Positions 24,776 to 34,442 of a stretch of DNA of 64,000 nt are shown piece by piece (position 1 is the stretch's first letter; every line of letters starts with the position of its first letter). The notes under the pieces are model-generated. The model saw only the letters and a program-made list of their open reading frames with translations, was not told where the DNA came from and ran no database searches. A program made the translations under genes and the position numbers. Origin of the DNA: Pseudomonas sp. SLFW (lineage in GTDB: Bacteria > Pseudomonadota > Gammaproteobacteria > Pseudomonadales > Pseudomonadaceae); assembly GCF_009905615.1 (NCBI RefSeq), contig NZ_JAAAKW010000010.1, positions 124,001 through 188,000 of the forward strand, read 5' to 3'.

Positions 24776-27085
24776 CGAAGCTGCTGTCCACTGATCCAGC
24801 ATGTTCACCAGCTCTTCCTTGTGAAACGGCTTCGCTAGATAGTCATTCATCCCCGCGTTCCGGCAATGCTCTCGCTCTTCGGGCATGGCGTTGGCGGTCA
24901 GGGCGATGATAGGCAGGTCGGGCCATTTGCCGCTCTGGCGAATCAGGCGTGTTGCTTCGTAGCCATCCAGCACCGGCATGTTGCAGTCCATCAGCACCAG
25001 ATCGAAGTGATTGCGCTCAAGTTGTTGTATCGCTTCGTCGCCGTGGCTGGTGACCACCACGTCACACCCCAACTTGCTCAACATGCCCTTCGCGACCAAT
25101 TGGTTCACCGGGTTGTCTTCGACCAACAGAATGCGCGCACGGTGGGCCACTGGTTTCGGGCTGGGCAGGCGATCGCCGTTCAAAACGTCCTCGACGTGCA
25201 GGCTTTGCCGCAACGCTTGATGCAAAATCTGCCGCGACAGGGGGCGCGCCTGTTGATGCAGTGGCGCCAGGGCGATGACCTGATCAGCTGGCATGAAATT
25301 GCCATACGCCGTCACCAGCAGAATCGGAATGCCCGTTCCAGGGCGCATCCCCACCAGGCATTCCGGGCAATCAGTGATCAGCAGATCAGGCTGTACATTG
25401 GGTTGTGAGTGGTTCGCCGAAAAGTGCCGGTAATCAATGCCCCATTCCGGCAGCAAGCGGCTGAGCAGCTCCGTCAGGCCGCTGCCCTTGGCGCTGACCA
25501 CCACCACATGGCCTTTGAGCGCGGGCCACACGGGGGCTGGCGTGTGGGCCGGTAGCGGCAGATCGGCGTAGAAGCGGCTTCCGACGCCGGGGGTGGATTC
25601 GATATTCAGTTGCCCGTCCATCGCTTTACACAAATTGTGGGTCAGGGTCAGCCCCAGCCCAGTGCCGCCGTACTGGCGGGTGATGGCGGCTTCGGCCTGG
25701 GTGAATGGCTCGAAAATCTTCGCCTGTGCGTCCTGAGGGATGCCGATGCCGGTGTCGCACACTTCGATGCGCACTTTGCTGCCCTGCTGACTCAGGCGCA
25801 CGTCCACACGCCCGGCACGGGTGAACTTCAGCGCATTCGACAGCAGGTTGCTGACGACTTGCCGTACACGCGTTGGGTCGCCCATGACCAACGCCGGGAA
25901 GCGGGGATCGATCAGGCATGTCAGCTCAACGCTGGGCGCGGCGTTTTGCGAGAGCAGATTGGCGGTGTCTTCGATCAGGGTGCCGAGGTCGAACGGGATG
26001 CGCTCCAGCTCTAACTGGCCCGCGTCGAATTTCGACAGGTCGAGGATGTCGTTGAGCAGCTCCACCAGCACCTTGCCCGAGTCATGGGCGATGGACAGTT
26101 GCTGACGTTGTTCCGCGCTGAGCGGGCCGTCCAGTGACAACGCCAGCATGCCCAGCAGACCGTTGAGCGGGGTGCGGATCTCATGGCTCATGTGCGCCAG
26201 AAAGGCCGAGCGGGCGTGGGCCATGTCCAGTGCCGTGCTGCGGGCAAGCTGTAGCTCTTCGTTGGACTGGCTGAGGCGCGCGTTGCTGGACTTGAGCTCT
26301 AGGGTGCGGGCGGAGACCACGTTTTCCAGCTCGTTGAGGTGCTCGGTCAAGCGGTTCTCAGCGTCTCGACGACGGCAGAACTCACTCGCCACGTTTTCGA
26401 ACTGCTGATTCGCCACTTGCACCAGCACGCCGATTTCGTCGTTTTCATGGCCGGGCGGGCAGGGCAGTGGCGTTTGTGTGGGGCTGCGGGAGTCGCGGCT
26501 GGACAGGGCGCGGATGACCCCGGTCAGCGGTTTGGTCAGGGTCAGGTAATACAATCCCAATAGAATCCCGGCAAACACCAGGCTGCGGACAAAGCCGCCA
26601 AGCAACGTGATCACCGCCCGTTGCAGAAAATGGCTGCCGAACGCGTAGGTGTCGACATCCAGGTACAGGGCGCCGATGGCTTCGTTCGGCATGTGATCCA
26701 AGTGCAGGACATCCACGAACTCACGGCTCTGGCCGAACAGGCCGTCGCTGATCAGGCGATAGGGGCTTTCTGCTGGCGGCCGTGTGACGGACGCCAGCAA
26801 CACATTGTTGTTGTCCATCAGCCGAGCACCGATCACGGCCGGGGAGCGAAGCAAGCCAAGGGTCAGCTCTTGCGCGAGCTCGGCGTCGATGTTGTAGGCG
26901 ACGCGCGACGCCGGGTTGTGGCTGATTTGCAGCAACGAGCGAATTTCACGATCGATAGAAGCGTCTTCGCTGGCATAATCGATTGCAATTTGTATCAGGC
27001 TGAACAGCGTTCCCAATAGAAAGCCGAGCAGAACGGTCAAACGGACCTGTTTGTACGACAGTCGGTGGGTAAGTCGAATATCCAT
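24761..27085 (-). CDS. sagS: Hybrid sensor histidine kinase/response regulator, SagS-like
   Basis: About 774 residues. Membrane helices at 15-37 and 157-182 flank a periplasmic sensor of some 120 residues; a HAMP-like segment and coiled-coil follow. The HisKA phosphoacceptor is His301 (SHEIRTPLNG), ATPase motifs are DTGIGIP at 444-450 and GTGLGLTL near 475, and the C-terminal receiver has Asp700 (LVLMDCNMPVLDGYE). Between ATPase and receiver, residues 525-630 look like a degenerate receiver. P. aeruginosa SagS has this layout and signals through HptB to control attached growth. Start: MDIRLTHR fits the domain; longer starts up to 27154 are possible. Confidence 0.8.
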   Translation of the reverse strand: MDIRLTHRLSYKQVRLTVLLGFLLGTLFSLIQIAIDYASEDASIDREIRSLLQISHNPASRVAYNIDAELAQELTLGLLRSPAVIGARLMDNNNVLLASVTRPPAESPYRLISDGLFGQSREFVDVLHLDHMPNEAIGALYLDVDTYAFGSHFLQRAVITLLGGFVRSLVFAGILLGLYYLTLTKPLTGVIRALSSRDSRSPTQTPLPCPPGHENDEIGVLVQVANQQFENVASEFCRRRDAENRLTEHLNELENVVSARTLELKSSNARLSQSNEELQLARSTALDMAHARSAFLAHMSHEIRTPLNGLLGMLALSLDGPLSAEQRQQLSIAHDSGKVLVELLNDILDLSKFDAGQLELERIPFDLGTLIEDTANLLSQNAAPSVELTCLIDPRFPALVMGDPTRVRQVVSNLLSNALKFTRAGRVDVRLSQQGSKVRIEVCDTGIGIPQDAQAKIFEPFTQAEAAITRQYGGTGLGLTLTHNLCKAMDGQLNIESTPGVGSRFYADLPLPAHTPAPVWPALKGHVVVVSAKGSGLTELLSRLLPEWGIDYRHFSANHSQPNVQPDLLITDCPECLVGMRPGTGIPILLVTAYGNFMPADQVIALAPLHQQARPLSRQILHQALRQSLHVEDVLNGDRLPSPKPVAHRARILLVEDNPVNQLVAKGMLSKLGCDVVVTSHGDEAIQQLERNHFDLVLMDCNMPVLDGYEATRLIRQSGKWPDLPIIALTANAMPEEREHCRNAGMNDYLAKPFHKEELVNMLDQWTAASSVKL

Positions 27086-27187
27086 AGGGGCGCTTGATCC
27101 ATGGGGCACGTGCACTTCTTGTGTCCATTGCGGGCCAAGCATAGCTGATCGCACAACGCCTTTAACCCGTTAAATCAAGGAGAAATC

Positions 27188-28081
27188 GTGGATTCTCGAT
27201 TGAACGCATTTCTGGAGCGCGCCGAATCGGTTCTGGCGCGACTTGAACCGCTCTTGCCAGCCGTTCGTGAGCCGGTGGATTGGGAAACATCCCTTGCAGC
27301 ACGTTGGGTGCGCGAAGGGCGCAGCGGTTATCTGATGCCACTGGACGTGACGCTGGACATGCGCCTGTCCGACCTTATCGGCGTCGATCAGCAGCGCGAG
27401 CAACTGGGCCGCAATACCCAGCAGTTCATCGACGGCCTGCCTGCCAACCACGCTTTGTTGTGGGGTTCGCGGGGCACAGGCAAATCGTCGCTGGTGCGCG
27501 CCTTGCTCGCCGAACACGCCAAGGTCGGTCTGCGACTGATCGAGATCGAGCGGGATCATCTCGGGGATTTGCCGCGAGTGGTCGAGCAATTACAGAAGCT
27601 GCCGCAGCGTTTCGTGCTGTTTTGCGACGATCTGTCGTTCGAGTCCGGCGAGGGCGATTATCGCGTGCTCAAAAGCGTACTGGATGGTTCGTTGGAGCAG
27701 GCGCCCGATAACGTCCTGCTCTACGCCACCTCCAACCGCCGCCATCTGGTACCGGAAAAAGAGAGCGACAACGCCCACTGGCAGCGCGGCGAGGACGGCG
27801 AAATCCATCCGAGCGAAGCCGTGGAAGACAAGATTGCCCTGTCCGACCGTTTCGGGCTGTGGCTGTCGTTCTACCCGTTCACTCAGGAGCACTTCCTGAA
27901 CGTGGTGGAACATTGGGTCGGTGAACTGGCGGCCAAGGCCGGGTTGCAGTGGCAGCGCGATCACGAACTCGACATTCTGGCCGTGCGCTGGGCAACCGGT
28001 CGCGGCAACCGCAACGGCCGCTGCGCCTATCAGTTCGCCCGTTATTGGGTGGGTTTGAAAATGCTGGAGCAACATCCATGA
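27188..28081 (+). CDS. DUF815 AAA-like ATPase
   Basis: The protein has 297 residues. Walker A is WGSRGTGKSSLVRA near residue 95, Walker B is FVLFCDDLSFE near 140, and a sensor-like TSNRRHLVPE follows. This is the DUF815 family of bacterial P-loop ATPases, of unknown function. It overlaps the next gene (free methionine sulfoxide reductase) by four bases, so the pair is translationally coupled. It is divergent from sagS. Confidence 0.85.
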   Translation: MDSRLNAFLERAESVLARLEPLLPAVREPVDWETSLAARWVREGRSGYLMPLDVTLDMRLSDLIGVDQQREQLGRNTQQFIDGLPANHALLWGSRGTGKSSLVRALLAEHAKVGLRLIEIERDHLGDLPRVVEQLQKLPQRFVLFCDDLSFESGEGDYRVLKSVLDGSLEQAPDNVLLYATSNRRHLVPEKESDNAHWQRGEDGEIHPSEAVEDKIALSDRFGLWLSFYPFTQEHFLNVVEHWVGELAAKAGLQWQRDHELDILAVRWATGRGNRNGRCAYQFARYWVGLKMLEQHP

Positions 28082-28560
28082 TCGATTTGAACGCAACGGG
28101 CGAGGGTCTCGACGGCTATCGCCTGCTCACGGCACAACTGGAATCCCTGCTCGCGGACGAGCGCGACTTCATCGCCAATGCCGCGCAGTTTTCAGCGTTT
28201 CTGTATACCCAGCTGGAAGATTTGAACTGGGCCGGTTTCTACCTCAACCGCAACGAAGAACTGGTGTTGGGGCCATTTCAAGGGCAAATCGCCTGTGTGC
28301 GCATTCCGTTCGGCAAGGGCGTATGCGGTACTGCGGCAGCGACTCGCGAGACCCAACGCGTGCTCGACGTGCACGAATTCCCCGGCCACATCGCGTGTGA
28401 CAGCGCGTCCAACAGCGAACTGGTCGTGCCATTGGTCAAGGAGGGGCGTTTGATCGGGGTATTGGACCTGGACAGTCCGAGCCTGGAGCGATTCAGCGAT
28501 GCAGATCAGGCAGGGATCGAAGCGTTGGCGGCGATTTTTCTGAGATTGACGGATTGCTGA
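28078..28560 (+). CDS. Free methionine-(R)-sulfoxide reductase (GAF domain)
   Basis: The 160-residue protein is a single GAF domain with the three cysteines of the fRMsr family: C73 (IACVRIPFGKG), C83 (GVCGTAAA) and C107 (HIACDSASNSE). Motifs LNWAGFYL and ELVVPLV also match E. coli YebR/MsrC. It reduces free Met-R-sulfoxide, complementing MsrB, whose gene is 4 kb away. The start overlaps the DUF815 ATPase stop (ATGA). Confidence 0.92.
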   Translation: MIDLNATGEGLDGYRLLTAQLESLLADERDFIANAAQFSAFLYTQLEDLNWAGFYLNRNEELVLGPFQGQIACVRIPFGKGVCGTAAATRETQRVLDVHEFPGHIACDSASNSELVVPLVKEGRLIGVLDLDSPSLERFSDADQAGIEALAAIFLRLTDC

Positions 28561-28587
28561 AGCGACGCGGATGCGTGTCTAGGAAAT

Positions 28588-28762
28588 CTGTAGGAGCGAA
28601 TTCATTCGCGATGGGGTGTTTCAGGCGACGAGTCTGTAGTGGCTGTACCGGCCTCTCGTCGGAATGCCGCCCAGAATGAATTCGCTCCTACGGAGGTGCC
28701 GCGTCGCCTGAGGTGCAGGGTCTGACGCGGATTCATCTGTAGGAGCGAATTCATTCGCGATG
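28588..28762. repeat. Cluster of three REP elements
   Basis: Copies of GTAGGAGCGAATTCATTCGC lie at about 28588-28612 (plus), 28674-28692 (minus) and 28737-28762 (plus). They fill the 222-base gap between the reductase gene and the next minus-strand gene. Confidence 0.85.
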
Positions 28763-28782
28763 CGATGGATCGGGTCACGCCA

Positions 28783-29556
28783 TCAGTCGTAGATGGCCTT
28801 CTTCTTCCATTCGGCATCGACCTCGTCCGCTTTCAAACCTGCCGTCAGCTCGTTGTTGTCGTCTTCGGTCGGTGCGATCTGGTCCAGCACCATCGCGTTG
28901 ACCCGCGCCAATTGGCGCTCCATCGCTTGCAGGTGGGTTTTCCACGGAGCCGGTTCCGGCTGATTCTTCAGATACTGCACACCACGCTCGAACGCCAGAC
29001 GCGCCTGACCCGGCTGATCCTGATTCAGTGCCTGCTGCCCCAGGTTGTTGAAGAACTCGATGTGCAGCAGCACCAGCATGCTGCGAATCTCGCGAACCCA
29101 GTGCTTGGCTTCAGCGGTCTGCAGGAACCCGTCGTGGGCGGCGCGAGTGACCTGGCCGTGCATCGCTTCCAGCAGAAAGCGCACGTCCTTGGCCTTGGCT
29201 TCGGTCTGAATCGGGCTGGTCGGATTGCTGATCTTGATGTTGTCGCCTTGGGCGATCAGCGCTTCCAGCTCTTTTTCGTGCTCTTGAATGCCAGGGTTAT
29301 TGCGTCGCTCCAGCGCAATCAGGCGCTTGACCACGTTCAATTCCAGCCGCACCAGCAGCAGCTTGAGCGCAGGGCTCATCAGTTGACCGGGGAAGGTTTC
29401 GGACAACTCGCTGCAACGGCGCAGACGATCATTGAGTTCGACGAGAGTGCGAGCGCGCTCGACCTTTTTCTGCTCGGCGACGTGATTCAGATAGCCGATT
29501 GCGACCAGGAGTACGATGCCTGCTACAACCATCAGGGTGATAATCAGTGGTGTCAC
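28783..29556 (-). CDS. Hypothetical membrane-anchored protein
   Basis: The protein has 257 residues. One N-terminal membrane helix (residues 3-24, LIITLMVVAGIVLLVAIGYL) acts as anchor; the remainder is a soluble, mostly helical domain rich in Leu, Glu and Arg, with a TPR-like part near 175-200 (NNLGQQALNQDQPGQARLAFERGVQYL). I recall similar proteins of unknown function beside the tRNA-Glu/Gly cluster in other pseudomonads (PA2819 region) but cannot name a role. It is transcribed away from the tRNAs. Confidence 0.65.
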   Translation of the reverse strand: MTPLIITLMVVAGIVLLVAIGYLNHVAEQKKVERARTLVELNDRLRRCSELSETFPGQLMSPALKLLLVRLELNVVKRLIALERRNNPGIQEHEKELEALIAQGDNIKISNPTSPIQTEAKAKDVRFLLEAMHGQVTRAAHDGFLQTAEAKHWVREIRSMLVLLHIEFFNNLGQQALNQDQPGQARLAFERGVQYLKNQPEPAPWKTHLQAMERQLARVNAMVLDQIAPTEDDNNELTAGLKADEVDAEWKKKAIYD

Positions 29557-29731
29557 CGTACAAACCTCGATCTAATTGATTTTGCGCCGAGTGTAGTGGC
29601 TATGCACTGGCACGGAAAGGGCGCTGGTCGCGCCACTCTATATAGAAGCGCTTTCGCCTACACCGCTATCGGCCGTGGTTGACTGAAATAGAGGGCGAAG
29701 TCATTGATTTGAATAAATTTTCATAGAGGGG

Positions 29732-29760
29732 TTGACGACCCTTCCAACCATCCATAGAAT
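29732..29760 (+). promoter_or_regulatory. Promoter of the tRNA cluster
   Basis: TTGACG (29732-29737) and TAGAAT (29755-29760) are spaced by exactly 17 bases and followed by a GC-rich discriminator (GCGCGCC). This is a strong sigma-70-type promoter with a stringent-control signature, about 60 bases upstream of the first tRNA. Confidence 0.8.
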
Positions 29761-29821
29761 GCGCGCCACTTGCAGCGTAAAGCACACAGCGAAGCGCAGC
29801 AGGGAGTGATTGTTGTAGCGT

Positions 29822-29897
29822 GTCCCCTTCGTCTAGTGGCCTAGGACACCGCCCTTTCACGGCGGTAACAGGGGTTCGAGTCCCCTAGGGGACGCCA
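29822..29897 (+). tRNA. tRNA-Glu (anticodon TTC), copy 1
   Basis: A 76-base tRNA with encoded CCA. The acceptor stem GTCCCCT pairs with AGGGGAC, the anticodon loop reads CTTTCAC with TTC, and the T loop has GGTTCGAGTCC. First of two identical copies. Confidence 0.97.
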
Positions 29898-29899
29898 AT

Positions 29900-29975
<76 letters not shown>

Positions 29976-30077
29976 ATTTTAAGCAGCTTTGCCTAAGGGC
30001 AGGGTTGAGTGAAACCAGAACGCATCTTCGGATGTGAGTCTGGAACTGAAACACAACACCATGGTGTTTCAGGCAGT

Positions 30078-30153
30078 GTCCCCTTCGTCTAGTGGCCTAG
30101 GACACCGCCCTTTCACGGCGGTAACAGGGGTTCGAGTCCCCTAGGGGACGCCA
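30078..30153 (+). tRNA. tRNA-Glu (anticodon TTC), copy 2
   Basis: Identical in sequence to the copy at 29822-29897. The Glu-Gly unit has been duplicated in tandem. Confidence 0.97.
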
Positions 30154-30157
30154 TATT

Positions 30158-30233
<76 letters not shown>

Positions 30234-30240
30234 AATTCAA

Positions 30241-30272
30241 AAAAACGCCGCTCAACAGAGCGGCGTTTTTTT
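30241..30272 (+). terminator. Terminator of the tRNA cluster
   Basis: AACGCCGCTC (30244-30253) pairs with GAGCGGCGTT (30258-30267) around AACA, with an A run before and a T run after. It may also serve the converging helicase gene. Confidence 0.92.
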
Positions 30273-30353
30273 ATGCGCGTTTTTTGGGGCGCTGTGTCGT
30301 CAGCCCTGATCGTTGAAAAGGTGAGGGCCTAGCCGAAGCCCTCACCTTTGCAT

Positions 30354-33300
30354 CTAGCCTTTCAGCAATTCCAACAGCGCATCTGCATCCAGCTTCGCGC
30401 TGATTTCCCCGCCGTCCAGCAAACTGTCAGCCAGATCGCGCTTGTGCCCGTGCAGCCCGACGATCTGTTCTTCGATGCTGTTTTCAGTCACCAGGCGGTA
30501 GATCGTCACGGGGCGTTGTTGGCCCATGCGGTGGGCGCGGTCGCTGGCCTGGTCTTCCACAGCAGGGTTCCACCACGGATCGAGGTGGATCACATAATCC
30601 GCCGCAGTCAGGTTCAAACCGCTGCCGCCCGCTTTCAGGCTGATCAGAAAGATGCCGCCGACGCCTGCCTGAAAAGCGTTGACTCGGCTTTGCCGTTCCT
30701 TGGGCGGGGTGGAGCCGTCGAGGTATTGATACGCGATGCCCTGCTGATCGAGCCAGGCGCGGACGATGCTCAGGTGGTCGACGAACTGGCTGAACACCAG
30801 CGCCTTGTGGCGGTTCTCCAATAACTCATCGACGATTTCCTTGAAGGCTTCCAGCTTGCTGCTTTGCAAGGTTGAGCCCGGCAGGACCAGCGACGGGTGA
30901 CAGCAGAAGCGGCGCAGGCGGGTGATTTCCGCCAGTACCTGCATGGATTTACCGGCCTTTGGATCAAGGCGGGACAGATGATCCACCGCCTGTCGACGCA
31001 ACGCTTCGTATTGATGGGCTTCTTCGTCGGACAGCGGCACCTTGTAGGTGATCTCGGTGCGGGCCGGAAGCTCTTCGAGCACCTGGCTTTTCAGACGACG
31101 GAGGATGAACGGCTGGATCAGCGCCTTGAGTGCCCGACGCGCACCGACGTCACCCTGTTCGATGGGGGTGGCGAAGCGGGCGGCGAAACTGTCCTGACTG
31201 CCGAGCAACCCCGGATTGATGAAGCGGAACAGGTTCCACAGCTCGCCGAGGTGGTTTTCCAATGGGGTGCCGGTGGCGACCATGCGGAAATCGGACTCCA
31301 GCGTCATGACGGATTGCGAACGCTTGGTTTGAGCGTTCTTGATCGCTTGCGCTTCGTCCAGCACGACACTGCTCCAGCGTTGAGCCATGAACAGTTCCGC
31401 GTCAAGTTGCAGCAATCCATAGCTGACGATGACCAGGTCCCCCGGCCCCAAGTCAGCCAGGCTGCGCTGCTGTTGATACACCCGCACGTTGAGGCTGGGT
31501 GCGAAACGCAGGCTTTCCGCCTGCCAGTTGAGCGTGACCGACGTCGGCGCCACGACCAATTGGGGGCCGAGGCTGGCGCGCTGCAACAACAGCGCAAGGG
31601 TCTGCACGGTTTTGCCCAACCCCATGTCGTCCGCCAGACACGCGCCGACGCCCCAGTGGGCGAGACGTGAAAGCCAGACGAACCCGTCGTGTTGATAGTC
31701 GCGCAATTCGGCTTGCAGCGTGCCAGGCACTTGCGGCTGGTACTCGCGCAAGGATTGCAGCCGCTCAAGGTGCGATTGCCAGCTTGCATCCGCCTCGAAC
31801 TGGCCGACCTCCTGCGCCAGATCGGCCAACAGGGGCGAGGTCAGCGCGCTGAGGCGCAAGCCCTGATCGGTGACCCGGTCAGCCAGGTGCGCCAGTTCGT
31901 CGAGGCGTTTTCGCAGGCTGTCATCAAGGGCCAGCCAGTCGCGCTCGTTGAGCTTGAGGAAGCGGCCGGGGCTGGCTTCCATCAGCTTGAGCAGCTCACG
32001 AAGTTCAAGCACGCGGCCGTCGTCAAGGGTGATGTTGCCCTGTACCACGAACCAGTCACCCTGCTGGCGCAGACCGATATTGAGGTTTTTCAGGCCTGAT
32101 CGCGCCTTGATCCGCATCCGCTCGCCTTCCGGCCAGATGCAGTGCAGGTGTTCGCCGTCCAGCGCATGCAGCTCGCTCAACAATTGCAGCGCGTGTTGCG
32201 GCTGATCCAGCTGCCATTCCTGGCCGTCGCTGTCGGCGTTGGCGAGGCCCGGGCACGCGAGCAGCACCTGCTCCAGAGCGCGTCGCTCAGCCGCCAGATC
32301 CCGGCAGACTTGCAGCGGCTTGCCATCCCGTTCGGCGAGCAGATTTTCGGCGCCCTGGCCAGGGCGGAACCAGCTGCCATCGGCCTGCGGGCGTACCAAC
32401 AACTGCAGACGCAAGCCTTCGGCCAATGGCAGCAGATGGGCATAAAGCCGTGTGTCGGCGGGCTCGCGGTCCAGGTGCCCGGTCAGCTCTGGCATGTCCG
32501 AATGGATCGGCAGCAGCGGGGCGATGGCGCTCACCACTTCGATCAACTGTTCTTTGGCCGACGCGGGCACGACCAGCCCTTCGCCGACGATTTCAGCGAT
32601 TTTCCGCAACTCGCGGCTGATCGGGTAAATCAGCAGGCGCGTGGTGGTTTCCTTCTGGACGAAGGTTTCACTCGCTTCAAGCAGACCCAGGGGCTCAAGG
32701 TGCACGCGAATCTTCTCGGCGCTGGCGTGCAGGTGCAGTGACGCCTGGCCTGCCTGCAAGTCGATGCGCACGTCGGGGGCGTCTCGCCAGAACACCGCTG
32801 GGTGGCCGACCAGTCGCGGCAGGGCCTTGGACGCGGGGAGTTCGTATTCGGGGTTGCTGTACTGATAGCTCACCTGAATCACGCCGATGGTCTGACGGTC
32901 CTGCTCGGACAGGAAATCCATGGCCGGGCCATCTTCCACCAGACGTTTAAGCGAGACAGCACGCCCGCTGCTCCATTGCCCTTTGGCATTGCGCTTCTGT
33001 TCACGGGGTTCGACTTTTTCCCAATAGCCGTCGAGAAGCACGTGCCAGGCCAGGCGCGTGTTTTTTTCATCGGCGGCAGGTGTTGCGGTTGTCTTGCCGG
33101 GGCGAAGCTGGCTGAGGGCACTCAGGGCGTGCTCCCAGGCTTCCTGGCGATGCAGAAGCGTGACGAGCGGGCGAAGACCGGCGGCCTGATGCAGTTCGGC
33201 GAATTGCCGGGGCGTGCCGAATTGCACGGCGATCAACGCGTCGAACTCAGCGGCGAGCCACAGATACTGATCGCGTTGCAGCTCGTCGCGGCAGTCCTCC

Positions 33301-34442
33301 AGCTTGATGCGCCAGGCGTCGGTGCGCGCATGGGGCGAGTCGAGCCAGTACAGCGTGATGGCCACCAGCAGGCCATGCAGCCCATTTAATGTGATGTGGG
33401 CGAAGGACGGGAGTGGGGGGGATTTTTCTCCCGCGAGCTGGGCCATCAGGTAGGGGAAAACCTCGTAGGCCTCACCGTATCGTTCCTTGTTGCCCAGCGC
33501 CACGGCCTGCTTGAGCGAGGCGCGTTGCTTGGGATCGTTTTCTGCAAAGAGCGTCAGGCAGTAGAACGCATTGAGGATAGGCGGCAGATCAATCTTGCGC
33601 TTTTTGGTGAGCTTGCGCATTTCCGCCAGCCAGGCGCGCAGCAGAAGCAGTGTGTCGCTGACCTGGCCTCGCAGCGTCAGGTGAATCACCTGTTGCAGGA
33701 GCGCTGTCTCTTCCATCTCGACGTATTCAAGGGTGTCCCAATCGCCGCGCCACAGCGCCTGCAATGCCAACTCGACCCCCAATGACGGATGGGGGCGGGC
33801 TTCCATCTCGCGCAGTGCCAGCGAATAGCTTTGCCCCGCTGGGGCGAGGTAGAAGTTGAGCAGGCTGAGGTGATCCTCCAACAGCAGGCGTCGCATGTCG
33901 TCGCTGAACTCAGCAAACACCTGCAGTCCGTCCGGATCGCGTTGCAGCGCATACATCGGGTGTTCAGCCGGGGATTGGGCGAGGGTGAAGAGGGGGGACG
34001 CCAGCGACAGTGAGTCCGCCAGCCCTCCGAGGTTGTGGCCCAGCAGGTGAAACCAAAGATCTTGCAGGATTCGTGACCGGGTGGGGGTCTGCCACGCACT
34101 GAGCTGCGGCAGGCTGTCGAAAATCTCCTGCATCCAGAGACCGTAGTCCGGCGATTCCAGGAAGCTCCTCAACACCCGGTTTCGTTTCTCTGCGGTAACG
34201 GCGTAATAGCGTCCTTCGTGCCGCTCCTCCAGCATGACCCAACCCGCATCCTCCAGGGATTCCAGTATTGGCAGCAGGCTGTCGGCGTCGATCAGATGGC
34301 CATCGGCATCCTCGACGCCCACTGCGCGCACCAGTTTGAGCAGCGACGTTCTGCCTTTGCCGGGAAACGCCGTCACCAACCCGAAGAGGATCGCCATGCA
34401 GTAATCGGGTAGGTGTTCCTGGGTGATGACGGGCGTGGGCAT
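30354..34442 (-). CDS. Very large SNF2-family helicase-like ATPase
   Basis: About 1362 residues. The C-terminal third is a complete SNF2 motor: QHDGFVWLSRLAHWGVGACLADDMGLGKT (motif I), DEAQ in VVLDEAQAIKN (motif II), GTPLENHLGELW, QFVDHL, GGSGLNLTAADYVIHLDPWWNP (motif V) and DRAHRMGQQRPV (motif VI). The N-terminal 850 residues are unassigned, apart from a SWIM-less region typical of bacterial SNF2 proteins beginning with a winged-helix-like segment. The start at MPTPVITQEH has GAGGT upstream. It should remodel protein-DNA or RNA polymerase complexes; it stands alone beside the tRNA cluster. Confidence 0.85.
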   Translation of the reverse strand: MPTPVITQEHLPDYCMAILFGLVTAFPGKGRTSLLKLVRAVGVEDADGHLIDADSLLPILESLEDAGWVMLEERHEGRYYAVTAEKRNRVLRSFLESPDYGLWMQEIFDSLPQLSAWQTPTRSRILQDLWFHLLGHNLGGLADSLSLASPLFTLAQSPAEHPMYALQRDPDGLQVFAEFSDDMRRLLLEDHLSLLNFYLAPAGQSYSLALREMEARPHPSLGVELALQALWRGDWDTLEYVEMEETALLQQVIHLTLRGQVSDTLLLLRAWLAEMRKLTKKRKIDLPPILNAFYCLTLFAENDPKQRASLKQAVALGNKERYGEAYEVFPYLMAQLAGEKSPPLPSFAHITLNGLHGLLVAITLYWLDSPHARTDAWRIKLEDCRDELQRDQYLWLAAEFDALIAVQFGTPRQFAELHQAAGLRPLVTLLHRQEAWEHALSALSQLRPGKTTATPAADEKNTRLAWHVLLDGYWEKVEPREQKRNAKGQWSSGRAVSLKRLVEDGPAMDFLSEQDRQTIGVIQVSYQYSNPEYELPASKALPRLVGHPAVFWRDAPDVRIDLQAGQASLHLHASAEKIRVHLEPLGLLEASETFVQKETTTRLLIYPISRELRKIAEIVGEGLVVPASAKEQLIEVVSAIAPLLPIHSDMPELTGHLDREPADTRLYAHLLPLAEGLRLQLLVRPQADGSWFRPGQGAENLLAERDGKPLQVCRDLAAERRALEQVLLACPGLANADSDGQEWQLDQPQHALQLLSELHALDGEHLHCIWPEGERMRIKARSGLKNLNIGLRQQGDWFVVQGNITLDDGRVLELRELLKLMEASPGRFLKLNERDWLALDDSLRKRLDELAHLADRVTDQGLRLSALTSPLLADLAQEVGQFEADASWQSHLERLQSLREYQPQVPGTLQAELRDYQHDGFVWLSRLAHWGVGACLADDMGLGKTVQTLALLLQRASLGPQLVVAPTSVTLNWQAESLRFAPSLNVRVYQQQRSLADLGPGDLVIVSYGLLQLDAELFMAQRWSSVVLDEAQAIKNAQTKRSQSVMTLESDFRMVATGTPLENHLGELWNLFRFINPGLLGSQDSFAARFATPIEQGDVGARRALKALIQPFILRRLKSQVLEELPARTEITYKVPLSDEEAHQYEALRRQAVDHLSRLDPKAGKSMQVLAEITRLRRFCCHPSLVLPGSTLQSSKLEAFKEIVDELLENRHKALVFSQFVDHLSIVRAWLDQQGIAYQYLDGSTPPKERQSRVNAFQAGVGGIFLISLKAGGSGLNLTAADYVIHLDPWWNPAVEDQASDRAHRMGQQRPVTIYRLVTENSIEEQIVGLHGHKRDLADSLLDGGEISAKLDADALLELLKG

